A stretch of 46,177 nucleotides of DNA from JBAQMG01 sp049302575 (lineage in GTDB: Bacteria > Bacillota > Desulfitobacteriia > Desulfitobacteriales > Desulfitobacteriaceae), in assembly GCA_049302575.1 (NCBI GenBank), contig JBAQMG010000014.1, forward strand, positions 1-46,177. The letters run 5' to 3'. Of this stretch, positions 36,594-44,651 are shown one piece after another. The notes beneath the pieces are model-generated. The model worked only from the letters and a program-made list of their open reading frames with translations, was not told the DNA's origin and made no database searches. Each line of letters begins with the position of its first letter. Within the stretch, counting starts at the first letter, position 1. The translations under genes were made by a program, and so were the position numbers.

Positions 36594-37292
36594 ATGGAAC
36601 AGGAAATAGAACTGCGGCAATATTGGGAAATACTACGCAAACGTTGGTTGATCGTAGTGGCTTTACCACTTATCGCAGCGCTCACCAGCGGAGTTATCAG
36701 TTTTTTTGTTTTAAAACCAGTTTATCAAGCCTCTACCACGCTGATTGTGGGAAAAAAAGCTTCAGAAGCTGGACAAGCTGCGGTACAAATGCTTGATAGT
36801 AGTGTACTTCAAGCCAACCTACAACTTGCTAAAACCTATGGGACAATCGCTCAGAGTCGTACGGTCGAGCAAAATGTACTGACGGAATTAAACTTGCCGC
36901 TGACTGTCGAAGCGCTTAATAAAATGATTACTATCAATCTGGTCAAGAGCACGGAGATCTTGGAAATTCAGGTGAACAATACAAACCCGGAACTGACCAC
37001 CTCAATCGCCAATACGATGGCCCAAGAATTTTCCAAAGCAGTCATTGAAATAAAAAAAGTGGATAGTGTCAGTATCGTGGATAAAGCCGTGGTTCCGACG
37101 ACCCCCATCAAGCCCAACAAGAAGCTTAATGTACTCATAGCCTTTGTCGTGGGTTTAATGGCTTCTGTCGGCTTGGTCTTCTTGCTGGAATACTTGGATA
37201 ATACCGTGAAGACGACGGATGATGTGGAGAATTTATTGGGGATTCCTGTACTGGGTATTATTCCGAATTATCAAATCAACAAACAAGCTTAG
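36594..37292 (+). CDS. Wzz/YveK-type polysaccharide chain-length and kinase-activator protein
   Basis: Polysaccharide co-polymerase that sets exopolysaccharide length and activates the following BY-kinase. 232 aa with IELRQYWEILRKRWLIV at the N-terminus, membrane spans near 21-41 and 186-207, and the proline-rich segment before the second span (VVPTTPIKPNKKLN). The short cytoplasmic tail without a kinase fits the Gram-positive split arrangement (CapA/YveK). ATG 36594 has TAGGAGGACATC upstream. The kinase gene starts 15 bases downstream. Confidence 0.92.
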   Translation: MEQEIELRQYWEILRKRWLIVVALPLIAALTSGVISFFVLKPVYQASTTLIVGKKASEAGQAAVQMLDSSVLQANLQLAKTYGTIAQSRTVEQNVLTELNLPLTVEALNKMITINLVKSTEILEIQVNNTNPELTTSIANTMAQEFSKAVIEIKKVDSVSIVDKAVVPTTPIKPNKKLNVLIAFVVGLMASVGLVFLLEYLDNTVKTTDDVENLLGIPVLGIIPNYQINKQA

Positions 37293-37306
37293 AGGGGAAG
37301 ATTCTA

Positions 37307-38020
37307 TTGGCATATTCATTAATAACCTTAGAGCAAACGAAATCACCCATCTCCGAGGCCTTCCGAACACTGAGAACGAATGTTCAGTTTACCAGTGTTG
37401 ATTCCGAAACTAAGAAAATCATGATCACAAGCTCCGGCCCTCGCGAAGGAAAATCCTCCGTCGTCTCTAACCTTGCAGTGAGTATCGCTCAAACCGGGAA
37501 ATCGGTGCTTGTGGTGGATGCCGACCTGCGCAATCCAACCCAACATAAGATATTTGGCTTGTCTAACGGAGAAGGGCTATCCGTTACTTTAGTTCAAGAT
37601 CATAACTTTTTAGAATATATCCGTGAGACAGCAGTCCCGAGCTTAATGGTGCTTACGGCCGGACCGATCCCCCCCAATCCGGCGGAACTTGTCGGGTCTA
37701 GGAAGATGAAAAGTTTGCTCGCCGAAGCAAGCGAACAATTTGACATAGTGCTCATCGATACACCCCCTATTATTGCAGTCACAGATGCCGCGATTCTAGC
37801 GCAGGAAGTCGATGGAGTCATCTTGGTGTTGGCTTCAGGCGAAGTGAACAAGGATTATGCCATAAAAGCCAAGGAACTGCTTAATAAAGTGGGAGCAAAG
37901 ATCCTCGGGGCGGTGCTCAATAAAGTAGACATGAATACCAACGAATACTACTATTATTATCACTATAATGGTTCGGAAGATACGAAGAAGCAGCATAAAC
38001 ATCGTCATAAAGCTAGATAA
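37307..38020 (+). CDS. Bacterial tyrosine kinase (CpsD/CapB/YwqD type)
   Basis: BY-kinase that autophosphorylates on a C-terminal tyrosine cluster and controls polysaccharide assembly. 237 aa: SPISEAFRTLRTNVQF near residues 13-28, Walker A SGPREGKSS near 44-52, Walker A' VLVVDADLRNP near 66-76, Walker B VLIDTPPI near 148-155, and the tail NEYYYYYHYNGSED with six tyrosines. TTG 37307 follows AGAGGGGAAG. Its modulator is upstream and the matching PHP phosphatase is 1.8 kb downstream, beyond two inserted-looking genes. Confidence 0.95.
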   Translation: MAYSLITLEQTKSPISEAFRTLRTNVQFTSVDSETKKIMITSSGPREGKSSVVSNLAVSIAQTGKSVLVVDADLRNPTQHKIFGLSNGEGLSVTLVQDHNFLEYIRETAVPSLMVLTAGPIPPNPAELVGSRKMKSLLAEASEQFDIVLIDTPPIIAVTDAAILAQEVDGVILVLASGEVNKDYAIKAKELLNKVGAKILGAVLNKVDMNTNEYYYYYHYNGSEDTKKQHKHRHKAR

Positions 38021-38022
38021 AG

Positions 38023-38064
38023 AAAACAGCCTTCCTTCGCTCCAACGAAAGGGGCTGTTTTTTA
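38023..38064 (+). terminator. Terminator after the BY-kinase gene
   Basis: AAAACAGCC (38023-38031) pairs with GGCTGTTTT (38053-38061), extended inside by CCTTCG/CGAAAGG, followed by TTT. Confidence 0.8.
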
Positions 38065-38160
38065 CTACTAAAGAAGTCAAGACTGTGCAGAAACAGGTTT
38101 TCTTGGTCAATATTGTGTGGTAAAATAAGTAAAATCAACGGCAAAGAGGAGGTCACTTTT

Positions 38161-38733
38161 ATGCCATTACCACAAGAAGGAAGAAAATACACCTATGCAG
38201 ATTACTTAACCTGGCCTGAGGGAGAACGATGGGAGATTATTGACGGAGTACCCTCGATGCAAGCAGCTCCAACCTGGCAGCATCAGGCCATATCTGTAGA
38301 ATTAACCGCACAATTTAACGCTTATCTTAAAGGAAAACAATGTAGGGTATTCGCTGCTCCGTTTGATCTTTGTATTCCCGAAGATAATGAAAGTGATGAA
38401 GAAATTTCTAATATCATCTCACAGCCCGATATTGTGGTGGTTTGTGATGAAAGTAAGCTTAGGAAAACAGGTTATTTTGGGGTACCAGCACTTATTATTG
38501 AAATTTCCTCACCGTCAACGGCTAGGAAGGATAAGCTTATTAAGTTTAATACATTTGAAAAGGCTGGTGTGAAAGAATACTGGATTGTTGAACCTGAGAA
38601 CAAACTTGTAAGTGTGTTTATTCTGCAGGAGAATAATAGATATGGCAGACCTGAAGTTTATGCAGAAGATGATAAGATTAAAGTAGCGATACTCTCAGAA
38701 CATGAAATTGATTTGAACGAAGTTTTTCTTTAG
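38161..38733 (+). CDS. Uma2-family (DUF820) putative PD-(D/E)XK nuclease
   Basis: 191 aa protein of the Uma2/DUF820 family, a restriction-endonuclease fold of unknown role, frequent in cyanobacteria and Firmicutes. Visible: YTYADYLTWPEGERWEIIDGVP at the N-terminus, HQAISVELTAQF, QPDIVVVCD near 97-105, PALIIEISSPSTARKDKLIKFNTFEKAGVKEYWIVEP near 118-154, giving the D...ExxS...K active-site pattern. ATG 38161 has AAAGAGGAGGT at 38143-38153; the upstream in-frame start at 38113 lacks one. It interrupts the kinase-phosphatase gene order, and its stop overlaps the opposing gene's stop. Confidence 0.88.
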   Translation: MPLPQEGRKYTYADYLTWPEGERWEIIDGVPSMQAAPTWQHQAISVELTAQFNAYLKGKQCRVFAAPFDLCIPEDNESDEEISNIISQPDIVVVCDESKLRKTGYFGVPALIIEISSPSTARKDKLIKFNTFEKAGVKEYWIVEPENKLVSVFILQENNRYGRPEVYAEDDKIKVAILSEHEIDLNEVFL

Positions 38734-39422
38734 AAATGGGCATAGGCATCAGAAACTTGTTGCTGCGCGGTTTTTCCCATCTCACGAGCTGCGTATAAGC
38801 TTGAGGGGCTCAAGGAGGAAAGTCCGTTTAACACGACACTCATCGAGTTCTTAGCTAAGCTGATTCCAGACAGGAACTCTTGGTAAGAGGCTTTTAACTT
38901 TTCCTCAGTCGGCGGGTTCGCCAGAACAAAGGCTTCAGCGGTAGTAAAGGTCGCTTGGGATTGAAGTATGCTAGCCCTGTAGGCAGATAAGCCAATACCC
39001 TTGCCCTGCAAGGCAAGGGTATTGGCCTTGACGTTTTGCATCGCTTGAAGCGTCTGCTGATAAGTGCTAGACATTATTTTTTTGTAATCTTCGGTAGGGG
39101 GGGTGCCTGCAGGGGATGACGGTGGATGAGGATTCGTTGGGGAAGCTGGGGTTAGAGAAGTTGGGGTTGGGGAAGGGGGGCTTATGGAAGGGGGGCTTAT
39201 GGGAGAGGACGCTTGAGAATTCGGAGTTGGAGCAGAGGGGTTAGAGGAACCTACTGGCTTGACCTCATTAGAATTCGTTATTTGGGCCAGTTTCTGAGCG
39301 TCAATTGTATACTGCTTGGCTAGTTGTTGTCCTAGATGGATTTGCCAACCTACATAGCTCCCCACTGCTAAAATAAGCACGGCAACTATTGTGGCGATGC
39401 ATCGTGGTTTAAGCTTGATCAT
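38730..39422 (-). CDS. Membrane-anchored hypothetical protein with proline-rich linker
   Basis: 230 aa, not recognised. N-terminal membrane anchor (ATIVAVLILAVGSYVGWQI, residues about 9-27), then a Pro/Ser/Thr-rich segment at about 55-110 made of repeats like SPPSxSPPSPTP, typical of a wall-spanning linker, then a helical domain from about 112 (KKIMSSTYQQTLQAMQNVKANTLALQ and so on) without cysteines. ATG 39422 is served by AAAGGAG (minus strand, 39430-39436). It is convergent with the Uma2 gene, stop codons overlapping, with no terminator between. Its helical part is probably extracytoplasmic. Confidence 0.75.
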   Translation of the reverse strand: MIKLKPRCIATIVAVLILAVGSYVGWQIHLGQQLAKQYTIDAQKLAQITNSNEVKPVGSSNPSAPTPNSQASSPISPPSISPPSPTPTSLTPASPTNPHPPSSPAGTPPTEDYKKIMSSTYQQTLQAMQNVKANTLALQGKGIGLSAYRASILQSQATFTTAEAFVLANPPTEEKLKASYQEFLSGISLAKNSMSVVLNGLSSLSPSSLYAAREMGKTAQQQVSDAYAHF

Positions 39423-39636
39423 CGTTAACTCCTTTCTGTTAAGTCAATTGAGTTGATTAATTAGATTGTAGCATTCTTTATTCCTATAAAAAAGGATTAG
39501 TTTTTATCGGAAAATATCTAAAATAGATAAACAAGACAGAGTAGGCAGGAGAATGTTTTCACGTGTCGTATATATATATTAAGATAGTTATAAGATTTGA
39601 TCAAGAGGTTAGGCACTTAGTGAAAGGTGTGAAAAA
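39423..39636. other. 214-base divergent intergenic region
   Basis: AT-rich gap between the outward-facing hypothetical and coiled-coil genes. It should hold promoters for both; I see only weak candidates (minus-strand TACAAT near 39464-39469). The run CGTATATATATATTAAG near 39564-39580 is low-complexity. No RNA or gene is evident. Confidence 0.4.
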
Positions 39637-39864
39637 ATGGAACAAATCCTCACCCAGATTCTTTCAGAACTACAGGCTCTGCGTGAAGGCCAGTCTCGTC
39701 AGGGAGAAGACTTAGCCTCCTTGAAAAATGACGTAGCTACTCTGAAAAACGATGTTAGTGAGATCAAAGGGGAATTGCGCTATGTCTGGGATGACATCAA
39801 GAAAATAGACAGCCGTCTCTCCGCGCAAGGAGAGGAACTGGTCATACTCAAAAGGTTAAAATGA
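39637..39864 (+). CDS. Small coiled-coil protein coupled to the tyrosine phosphatase gene
   Basis: 75 aa, charged, almost entirely heptad-like: residues 1-60 include SELQALREGQ and the repeated unit LASLKNDVATLKNDVSEIKG. No membrane segment or cysteine. ATG 39637 has GAAAGGTGTG upstream. Its TGA overlaps the phosphatase ATG in an ATGA junction, so the two are translationally coupled. Similar short coiled-coil frames occur widely in Clostridia without assigned function; it may be a linker or partner for the phosphatase. Confidence 0.7.
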   Translation: MEQILTQILSELQALREGQSRQGEDLASLKNDVATLKNDVSEIKGELRYVWDDIKKIDSRLSAQGEELVILKRLK

Positions 39865-40658
39865 TCGACATACATAGCCACATCCTGCCTGGGCTAGACG
39901 ACGGGTCTAAGAGCGTGGAAGACACCCTGGGAATCGTGCGTCAGCTACGTAAGGCTGGATTTGAGACACTCCTGGCCACCCCGCACGTCCTGGAAGGGAC
40001 AGATTTTTTACACCCAGAGGAGATCTTGAGCGCGACAGAGCAAGTGCGCCAAGCGGTTACCGAGGCAGGTATTCCCGTTGAAATTTTACCCGGCGCGGAG
40101 AACTATATCTTCCCAGACCTAGCTAAGTGGGTGCGCGCTGGAAAACTGCTGACCTTGGGAAACACCGGCAAGTATATCCTCGTCGAGCTGCCGATGCTGG
40201 AAATCCCTTACTATACGGAGCAAGTGTTTTTTGAGCTCCAAGTCCTAGGGATAACCCCGGTTCTTGCCCATCCAGAACGGAATAGAGGCTTAGCCGAGGA
40301 GCCGGAGCGGATCCTTGAGTGGGCAAAGAAGGGGATTCTCTTTCAACTGAATTTAAGAAGTTTAAGTGGGCATTATGGTTCCCAAGCTAGGCAATTAGCT
40401 GAAATCATGCTGAACAGTGATCTCAGCCATGTTATAGGCTCAGACGCCCATCGCCTGTCTGGCAGTGAGTTAACCTATGTAGATGGGCTCCAGCGTGTCA
40501 AGGAAATCGTGGGAGAGACACGATACTTTGACTTGACGAGGGGAAATCCGCAAACGATTCTTGAGGGGAAGCCCCTGCTGGGGGATAGGGAATATTTCCT
40601 GAAGGGGTTAAGTAGTAAGAAACGGGAGAACCGATTTTGGAATTTGTTTCGGCGCTAG
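39861..40658 (+). CDS. PHP-family protein-tyrosine phosphatase (CpsB/YwqE type)
   Basis: Manganese-dependent phosphatase that dephosphorylates the BY-kinase and so cycles polysaccharide synthesis. 265 aa. PHP metal motifs: MIDIHSHILPGLDDGSKS at residues 1-18, ATPHVLEGTDF near 40-50, LPGAENY, LAHPERNR near 135-142 and GSDAHRL near 193-199. All expected metal ligands appear present. It starts in the coiled-coil gene's stop. The window around it (relics and unrelated genes) suggests a remodelled exopolysaccharide locus. Confidence 0.93.
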   Translation: MIDIHSHILPGLDDGSKSVEDTLGIVRQLRKAGFETLLATPHVLEGTDFLHPEEILSATEQVRQAVTEAGIPVEILPGAENYIFPDLAKWVRAGKLLTLGNTGKYILVELPMLEIPYYTEQVFFELQVLGITPVLAHPERNRGLAEEPERILEWAKKGILFQLNLRSLSGHYGSQARQLAEIMLNSDLSHVIGSDAHRLSGSELTYVDGLQRVKEIVGETRYFDLTRGNPQTILEGKPLLGDREYFLKGLSSKKRENRFWNLFRR

Positions 40659-40669
40659 AGACAGTATAG

Positions 40670-40861
40670 TTAGTCCTTGGCTTTCACCAGGACCCCTTTC
40701 CCTCGAAAAACGATGCTCAGCTTGATGGTATTTACCCAATAGGGTTGCAAACCACCCTGCCAATTCAGCACATATTCCAAAAGAGACCAAGGGTTATAGA
40801 TCACGGTATTACCAAAAATATAACCTAATATAATTTCCTGAAATTCACAAGCAAGTGTTGT
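40670..40861 (-). pseudogene. Remnant of an AAA-ATPase-like/PD-(D/E)XK gene
   Basis: On the minus strand, an open stretch of about 63 codons bounded by stops, without a good start, reads ...FGNTVIYNPWSLLEYV, then GLQPYWVNT, the hallmark middle of AAA-ATPase-like (PF09820) proteins (YNPWSll...YWvNT). It continues directly into IKLSIVFRGKGVLVKAKD, resembling the very C-terminus of the linked PD-(D/E)XK nuclease domain (PF08011). Intact members are about 500-570 aa, so most of the protein is deleted. It fills most of the gap between the phosphatase and aminotransferase genes. Confidence 0.75.
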
Positions 40862-40921
40862 TTATTTTTTAGGGCTCTAAGTATCATTTGTAGAAATCAA
40901 AAAGGAAAAAGAGGTACGTAG

Positions 40922-42079
40922 ATGATTCCGTTATCAAGACCGGATATTACAGAGAGAGAAAAACAAGCCGTACTAGCGGTCCTAGACTCGAATCACTTGG
41001 CCTTGGGGCCAAAACTCAAAGAGTTTGAGGAAAAAATGGCAGCTTACGCTGGAACAAAGTATGCAGTAGCCTGCAATAGTGGGACGAGTGGTTTACATAT
41101 GATTGTAGCCGCTCTAGGAATAAAAGATGGCGATGAAGTTATTACTACACCGTTTAGTTTTATAGCCTCTAGTAACTGTATGTTATTTGAACGCGCGAAA
41201 CCCGTGTTTGTCGATATCGATGAAAAAACCTATAACCTGGATACAGCGCAAATTGAAACGAAAATTACGGAAAGAACCAAAGCAATCTTACCGGTTCATG
41301 TTTTTGGGCAACCTGCGAACATGCATGACATAAGACGAATTGCTCTTAAGCATGGATTGGCTATCATTGAAGACTCCTGTGAAGCAATTGGGTCTGAGTG
41401 GAATGGTGAAAAAGCTGGAGCGATGTCTGATGCTGCGGTTTTCGCCTTTTATCCGAATAAGCAAATGACAACGGGTGAGGGTGGGATCGTCGTTACAAAC
41501 AATGAAACCCTTGCGAAGTTATGTTATAGTCTTCGGAATCAAGGACGTGGAATTGATACGCAGTGGCTCAATCATGTTCGTTTAGGCTACAACTATCGGA
41601 TGAGTGACATCAGTGCTGCGCTTGGACTTGCACAGCTTGAGCGAATTGATGAGATTATTGATGCTCGTCAACGAGTTGCTGATTCCTATATGGAAAAGCT
41701 TAAGGATATTGAAGGGGTTATTCTTCCTACGATTGACGAGAGAGTGAAGATGAGCTGGTTTGTGTTCGTGATACGATTTGAACCGTGGATCGATCGGAAC
41801 TTAGTGATGGAAACACTCTTAGATCGGGGGGTTGGATGTAGGCCATACTTTACTGCGATCCACCTTCAGCCTTTCTATCGTGAGATGTTTGGGTATAAGG
41901 AAGGGGATTTCCCGATTACCGAACACGTCGCGAGCGGTACTTTGGCTATTCCGTTCTTTAATAAGATCACTGAGGAGCAAATCGATAGCGTCGTGGATGA
42001 GGTTAGGAGAGCTATTCGGTATGCCTCGATAGCTGATCCTGAAGCACGACTGAAGAAATTGTGGGAAGATGTGGGCTAG
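40922..42079 (+). CDS. DegT/DnrJ/EryC1-family nucleotide-sugar aminotransferase (PglE-like)
   Basis: PLP-dependent aminotransferase that aminates keto-sugars. 385 aa. N-terminal IPLSRPDITEREKQAV; CNSGTSGLHM near 52-61; EDSCEAIGSEWNGEKAG near 152-168; the PLP lysine K180 in FYPNKQMTTGEGG; GYNYRMSDISAALGLAQLE near 222-240. Next to PglC- and PglD-like genes it most likely makes UDP-4-amino-4,6-dideoxy-GlcNAc for a bacillosamine-type sugar, but the 4,6-dehydratase is not in the window. AAAGAGGTACGTAG precedes ATG 40922. Confidence 0.9.
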   Translation: MIPLSRPDITEREKQAVLAVLDSNHLALGPKLKEFEEKMAAYAGTKYAVACNSGTSGLHMIVAALGIKDGDEVITTPFSFIASSNCMLFERAKPVFVDIDEKTYNLDTAQIETKITERTKAILPVHVFGQPANMHDIRRIALKHGLAIIEDSCEAIGSEWNGEKAGAMSDAAVFAFYPNKQMTTGEGGIVVTNNETLAKLCYSLRNQGRGIDTQWLNHVRLGYNYRMSDISAALGLAQLERIDEIIDARQRVADSYMEKLKDIEGVILPTIDERVKMSWFVFVIRFEPWIDRNLVMETLLDRGVGCRPYFTAIHLQPFYREMFGYKEGDFPITEHVASGTLAIPFFNKITEEQIDSVVDEVRRAIRYASIADPEARLKKLWEDVG

Positions 42080-42091
42080 GAGTGTAGAGAG

Positions 42092-42718
42092 TTGATGATA
42101 ACTTACGTTAAGATAAAGAGAGCCATGGATTTATTATTTTCAATTACTTTGTTGATTGCGGCGTCCCCAATCATGCTTTGTGCAGCAGTTGCCATAAGAT
42201 TAGGATCGCAGGGCCCCGTATTCTTTAAGCAAGAACGGCCAGGTAAAGATGGAGTTATATTTACGATTTATAAGTTTCGGACCATGCGCTTGGAGACCGA
42301 GAAAGACGGTCGCCCCCTATCCGATATGGAACGTATGACCAGTGCGGGTTCGCTTTTACGAAAGTTTAGTGTCGATGAACTGCCACAGCTTTTTAATATC
42401 TTAAAAGGGGATATGAGTTTCATTGGCCCCCGCCCTTTGCTGGTTCAGTACTTAGAGTGTTATACTCCAGAGCAGATGCGGCGGCATGAGGTGACACCAG
42501 GAATATCCGGGTGGGCACAGATCAATGGGCGCAATGGGGTGGACTGGGAGACGCGGTTTGAGTATGATGTGTGGTATGTAGAGCATATTTCGTTCGGGTT
42601 GGATTTTAGGATTTTTCTGAGGACATTGGCTATAGTGGTTATGAGGAGCGGGGTTAATCAGTCGAAGAAGCAGACGATGGAAGAGTTTGGTGTGACAGCA
42701 AAGAGTTTTAAAGGCTAG
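42092..42718 (+). CDS. Small phosphoglycosyl transferase (PglC-like, undecaprenyl-phosphate sugar-1-P transferase)
   Basis: Monotopic membrane enzyme that starts the lipid-linked glycan by moving a sugar phosphate onto undecaprenyl phosphate. 208 aa, the minimal catalytic form without the WbaP N-terminal membrane domain. KRAMDLLFSITLLIAASPIMLC (re-entrant helix, residues about 8-30), FFKQERPGKDG, YKFRTMR near 59-65, catalytic DE dyad in SVDELPQLFNILKGDMSFIGPRP near 94-116, and GWAQINGRNG. ATG 42092 (or 42095) has GGAGTGTAGAGAG upstream. 12 bases after the aminotransferase. Confidence 0.93.
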   Translation: MMITYVKIKRAMDLLFSITLLIAASPIMLCAAVAIRLGSQGPVFFKQERPGKDGVIFTIYKFRTMRLETEKDGRPLSDMERMTSAGSLLRKFSVDELPQLFNILKGDMSFIGPRPLLVQYLECYTPEQMRRHEVTPGISGWAQINGRNGVDWETRFEYDVWYVEHISFGLDFRIFLRTLAIVVMRSGVNQSKKQTMEEFGVTAKSFKG

Positions 42719-42731
42719 GAGGGAGGTTGCC

Positions 42732-43373
42732 TTGAGCAAACTTCTTATTTTAGGTGCTGGAGGACATGGTAAGGTAGTTGCAGAGTGTGCCTTGTCATTA
42801 GGAATATATACGGATATTGCATTTTTGGATGATGAAAAGGTGACTGGGGAATTAATTCTAAGATCATGTCCAGTTATTGGAACATTTAGTGATGCAGATA
42901 ATTTCGCTCATGAGTTTTCTCAGGCATTTGTGGCTCTAGGAAACAATAGGTCAAGAGTAGAGCTTATAAAATATCTTAAGAAGATAGGATATAGAATACC
43001 TAGTTTAATTCACCCTGCTGCGTATGTGAGTAAATTTGCTCATATCGAAAGTGGAACGGTCATCATGGCGGGAGCTGTTGTTAACGCAGATGCACATATT
43101 GGAGTGGGTGGAATTATTAATACAGGTACTTCGGTTGATCACGACTGCGTTCTGGGGATGGGTGTTCACTTATCACCGGGGGCGAGGTTGGGTGGGACAG
43201 TGACTGTTGGGGATTACTCCTGGATTTGTATGGGTGCTAGTGTTGTGAACAATGTTCGGGTAGGAGAAGGATCGGTAGTTGCTGCAGGGGCAGCGGTTAT
43301 TAAGGATGTTGGTGATGGGGTGCTGGTTGCGGGGGTGCCGGCTAGGGTGCGGAAGGGGTATTCCACTGTTTAA
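42732..43373 (+). CDS. NeuD/PglD-family sugar O- or N-acyltransferase
   Basis: Trimeric left-handed beta-helix acetyltransferase; in pgl loci the homologue N-acetylates the 4-amino sugar. 213 aa: N-terminal Rossmann-like domain with LLILGAGGHGKVVAECA at residues 3-19, then hexapeptide repeats from about 95 (GTVIMAGAVVNADAHIGVGGIINTGTSVDHDC), including the catalytic-type His in SVDHDC, ending in VAAGAAVIKDV and GVPARV. TTG 42732 follows the strong AGGAGGGAGG (42717-42726). Confidence 0.9.
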   Translation: MSKLLILGAGGHGKVVAECALSLGIYTDIAFLDDEKVTGELILRSCPVIGTFSDADNFAHEFSQAFVALGNNRSRVELIKYLKKIGYRIPSLIHPAAYVSKFAHIESGTVIMAGAVVNADAHIGVGGIINTGTSVDHDCVLGMGVHLSPGARLGGTVTVGDYSWICMGASVVNNVRVGEGSVVAAGAAVIKDVGDGVLVAGVPARVRKGYSTV

Positions 43374-43403
43374 TGAGTTATGCTTAGTATTGGAGAACAC
43401 TAA

Positions 43404-44549
43404 ATGAGTAAAATCTTACAAGTATGCGCTATAGATTTATCAGTTGATGCATTACTTAAGCCATTGATTAAAGCACTTATGGAGCAGGACCACGTAGTTC
43501 ATAATGTATGCAGTAACACCGGAAGATTTAACAGCTTAATGGAACAAGGATTGCATATGGTTGAAATCCCTATCGAACGAAGAATAAGTCCAATATCAAA
43601 TCTTAGATCTTTAGTCGCTCTTTATAAGCTAATGAAATCGGAGAGATACGATGTTGTCCATGTCCATACGCCTATAGCAGCAGTACTAGGAAGAATCGCC
43701 GCTAAACTAGCAGGGGTAAAAGTAATTATTTATACTGCTCATGGATTTTACTTTCATGATGGAATGTCGAGGAGTAAATATCAATTTTTCTATTGGTTAG
43801 AAAAGAATATAGCCCTTTACTTCACCGATTGGATATTTCTGCAAAGCAAAGAGGACTTTGAACTATGTATTAATGCTAAATTTAAAGATCAAGAACATAT
43901 TGTTCATATTAGTAATGGCGTGGATATTGTCAAAAAGTTTAACCCTATTATCATAGAATCATCATTGATTATAAGTTTTAAAAGTGAACTTGGGATAAAG
44001 GAAGACGAAGTAGTTTTTACCTTTATCGGAAGATTTGTTCGAGAAAAGGGTGTTTTTGAATTATTAGAGGCCTTTCATCGTCTGGTGAAGGTTTATCAAA
44101 ATGTTAAGCTGCTAATGATCGGTGATACCCTAAGCACCGACAGAGATCAGAAAACATCTGGTGAATTATTAGAGATAACGGATCATCCCAATATTAAAGT
44201 TCTTGGCATGAGAACTGATATTCCGCAGTTGTTAGCTATCACAGATGTCTTCGTGTTACCGTCTTATAGAGAGGGTTTACCACGATCTATCATCGAAGCC
44301 ATGGCTATGGCGAAGCCAATTATCGCGACGAATATCCGTGGATGCAGGGAAGAAGTGGTACACAACGAAAATGGCTTTTTAGTTGCGAAAGGCGACAGTG
44401 AACAGCTCTATAAGGGAATGTTAGATTTGGCTAGGGATCGTAATAAAAGAGAGCTGTTTGGAAGAAAAAGTAGGGAATTGGCTGAAGATTTATTCGATGA
44501 GGAAAAGGTAATCTTAAAGCAATTAGAAGTTCTCAATGGATTAGTATAA
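43404..44549 (+). CDS. GT4-family glycosyltransferase (PglA-like)
   Basis: Retaining glycosyltransferase of the GT-B fold, probably adding the second sugar. 381 aa. DVVHVHTPIAAVLGRIAAKLAGVKVIIYTAHGFYFHDG near residues 83-120, the donor-site FIGRFVREKGVFELLEAF near 213-230, and PSYREGLPRSIIEAMAMAKPIIATNIRGCREEV near 292-325 with the EX7E pattern. GGAGAACACTAA precedes ATG 43404. The gene is richer in A+T than the preceding three. Confidence 0.9.
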   Translation: MSKILQVCAIDLSVDALLKPLIKALMEQDHVVHNVCSNTGRFNSLMEQGLHMVEIPIERRISPISNLRSLVALYKLMKSERYDVVHVHTPIAAVLGRIAAKLAGVKVIIYTAHGFYFHDGMSRSKYQFFYWLEKNIALYFTDWIFLQSKEDFELCINAKFKDQEHIVHISNGVDIVKKFNPIIIESSLIISFKSELGIKEDEVVFTFIGRFVREKGVFELLEAFHRLVKVYQNVKLLMIGDTLSTDRDQKTSGELLEITDHPNIKVLGMRTDIPQLLAITDVFVLPSYREGLPRSIIEAMAMAKPIIATNIRGCREEVVHNENGFLVAKGDSEQLYKGMLDLARDRNKRELFGRKSRELAEDLFDEEKVILKQLEVLNGLV

Positions 44550-44651
44550 TATCAAATAAGTGATATCAAGGTGTAATGGAAAGATGAAGTTTTAGTAACG
44601 AGAGTAGCAGGGTTAATCAATATAAAAGGCTTAAGATGATGGAGGTAAAAA

